35,411 nt of DNA from Flavobacteriales bacterium (GTDB lineage Bacteria > Bacteroidota > Bacteroidia > Flavobacteriales_F > PHOS-HE28): positions 1-35,411 of the forward strand of contig JADKGB010000027.1 of assembly GCA_016717225.1 (NCBI GenBank), given 5' to 3'. The translations under genes and the position numbers were made by a program. The notes beneath the pieces are model-generated. The model saw only the letters and a program-made list of their open reading frames with translations. It had not been told where the DNA came from and did no database searches. Shown piece after piece: positions 35,305 through 35,411 of this stretch (position 1 is the stretch's first letter; each line of letters opens with the position of its first letter).

Positions 35305-35411
35305 GGCTTCGCGGTATCGTGTACGAAGTTGTAGCGGCGCAACGTGCGCCGTGAATGATATGGATGAGCGGAAAGGCGAGCGGGCCGATGGTGGAATTGT
35401 GGATGCATGAT
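35301..35411 (-). CDS. Possible C-terminal end of a gene running off the window edge
   Basis: An open minus-strand frame enters from the right edge and stops with a TGA at 35301-35303 that overlaps the next ATG by four bases (ATGA). It encodes about 36 residues rich in His and Arg ending in NFVHDTAKP. The stop-start overlap is the main support; too little is visible to name a family. Confidence 0.3.
   Translation of the reverse strand: MMHPQFHHRPARLSAHPYHSRRTLRRYNFVHDTAKP

Overview
The window looks like chromosomal DNA of a GC-rich member of the Bacteroidota, probably a Flavobacteriales or Saprospiraceae-like environmental lineage. I base this on two proteins ending in type IX secretion (T9SS) type A sorting tails, GEVED and thrombospondin type 3 repeats, an MbnP-type lipoprotein, a free-standing four-helix-bundle protein, an NSS transporter paired with a tiny MetS-like subunit, and weak Shine-Dalgarno sequences. 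No rRNA, tRNA, CRISPR array or intact mobile element was seen.

Layout. 1-2330: a small XRE regulator, an inverted-repeat element, an array of about sixteen 22-bp repeats (597-985), a fibronectin type III protein with a strong terminator, and a gene-poor stretch with a possible transposase remnant. 2332-6748: two tandem secreted proteins, a peptidylarginine/agmatine deiminase and a subtilisin-fold protein, both ending in the same 244-residue C-terminal module. 6865-8265: an MltF-like protein. 8353-10528 (minus): a putative metal-related operon of a Cys-rich small protein, an outer-membrane protein with a CxxCxC start and an MbnP lipoprotein. 10603-12274: NSS symporter plus small subunit. 12363-14817: four-helix-bundle protein, YitT protein and Ppx/GppA phosphatase. 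14976-19253 (minus): ABC permease and ATPase, fatty acid desaturase and LpxL-like acyltransferase, all broken by frameshifts. 19328-23502: a delta-60-repeat T9SS protein, divergent from a TPR histidine kinase and its LuxR-type response regulator. 23401-24117: an AhpD-like protein. 24194-34234 (minus): two large secreted proteins that share an N-terminal domain but end differently, one with the 244-residue module and the other (about 2,500 residues, with GEVED and thrombospondin type 3 repeats) with a type A sorting tail. 34566-35411: a 163-bp palindromic element, an unrecognised small protein and the edge of a further gene.

The main theme is surface and extracellular proteins. The most interesting signal is the 244-residue module, found three times with identical length at the extreme C-terminus of unrelated enzyme or adhesin domains. 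Its position and its exchange with a type A tail suggest it acts as a sorting or anchoring domain. Two enzyme-like proteins (the S8 protein and the MltF-like protein) appear to lack key catalytic residues.

Caution on quality: seven genes between 14.9 and 34.3 kb carry one-base frameshifts, nearly all at short homopolymers, while genes before 14.9 kb are intact. Most are probably sequencing errors. I mark these genes as pseudogene because the frames are broken as given, and I describe the reconstructed product.
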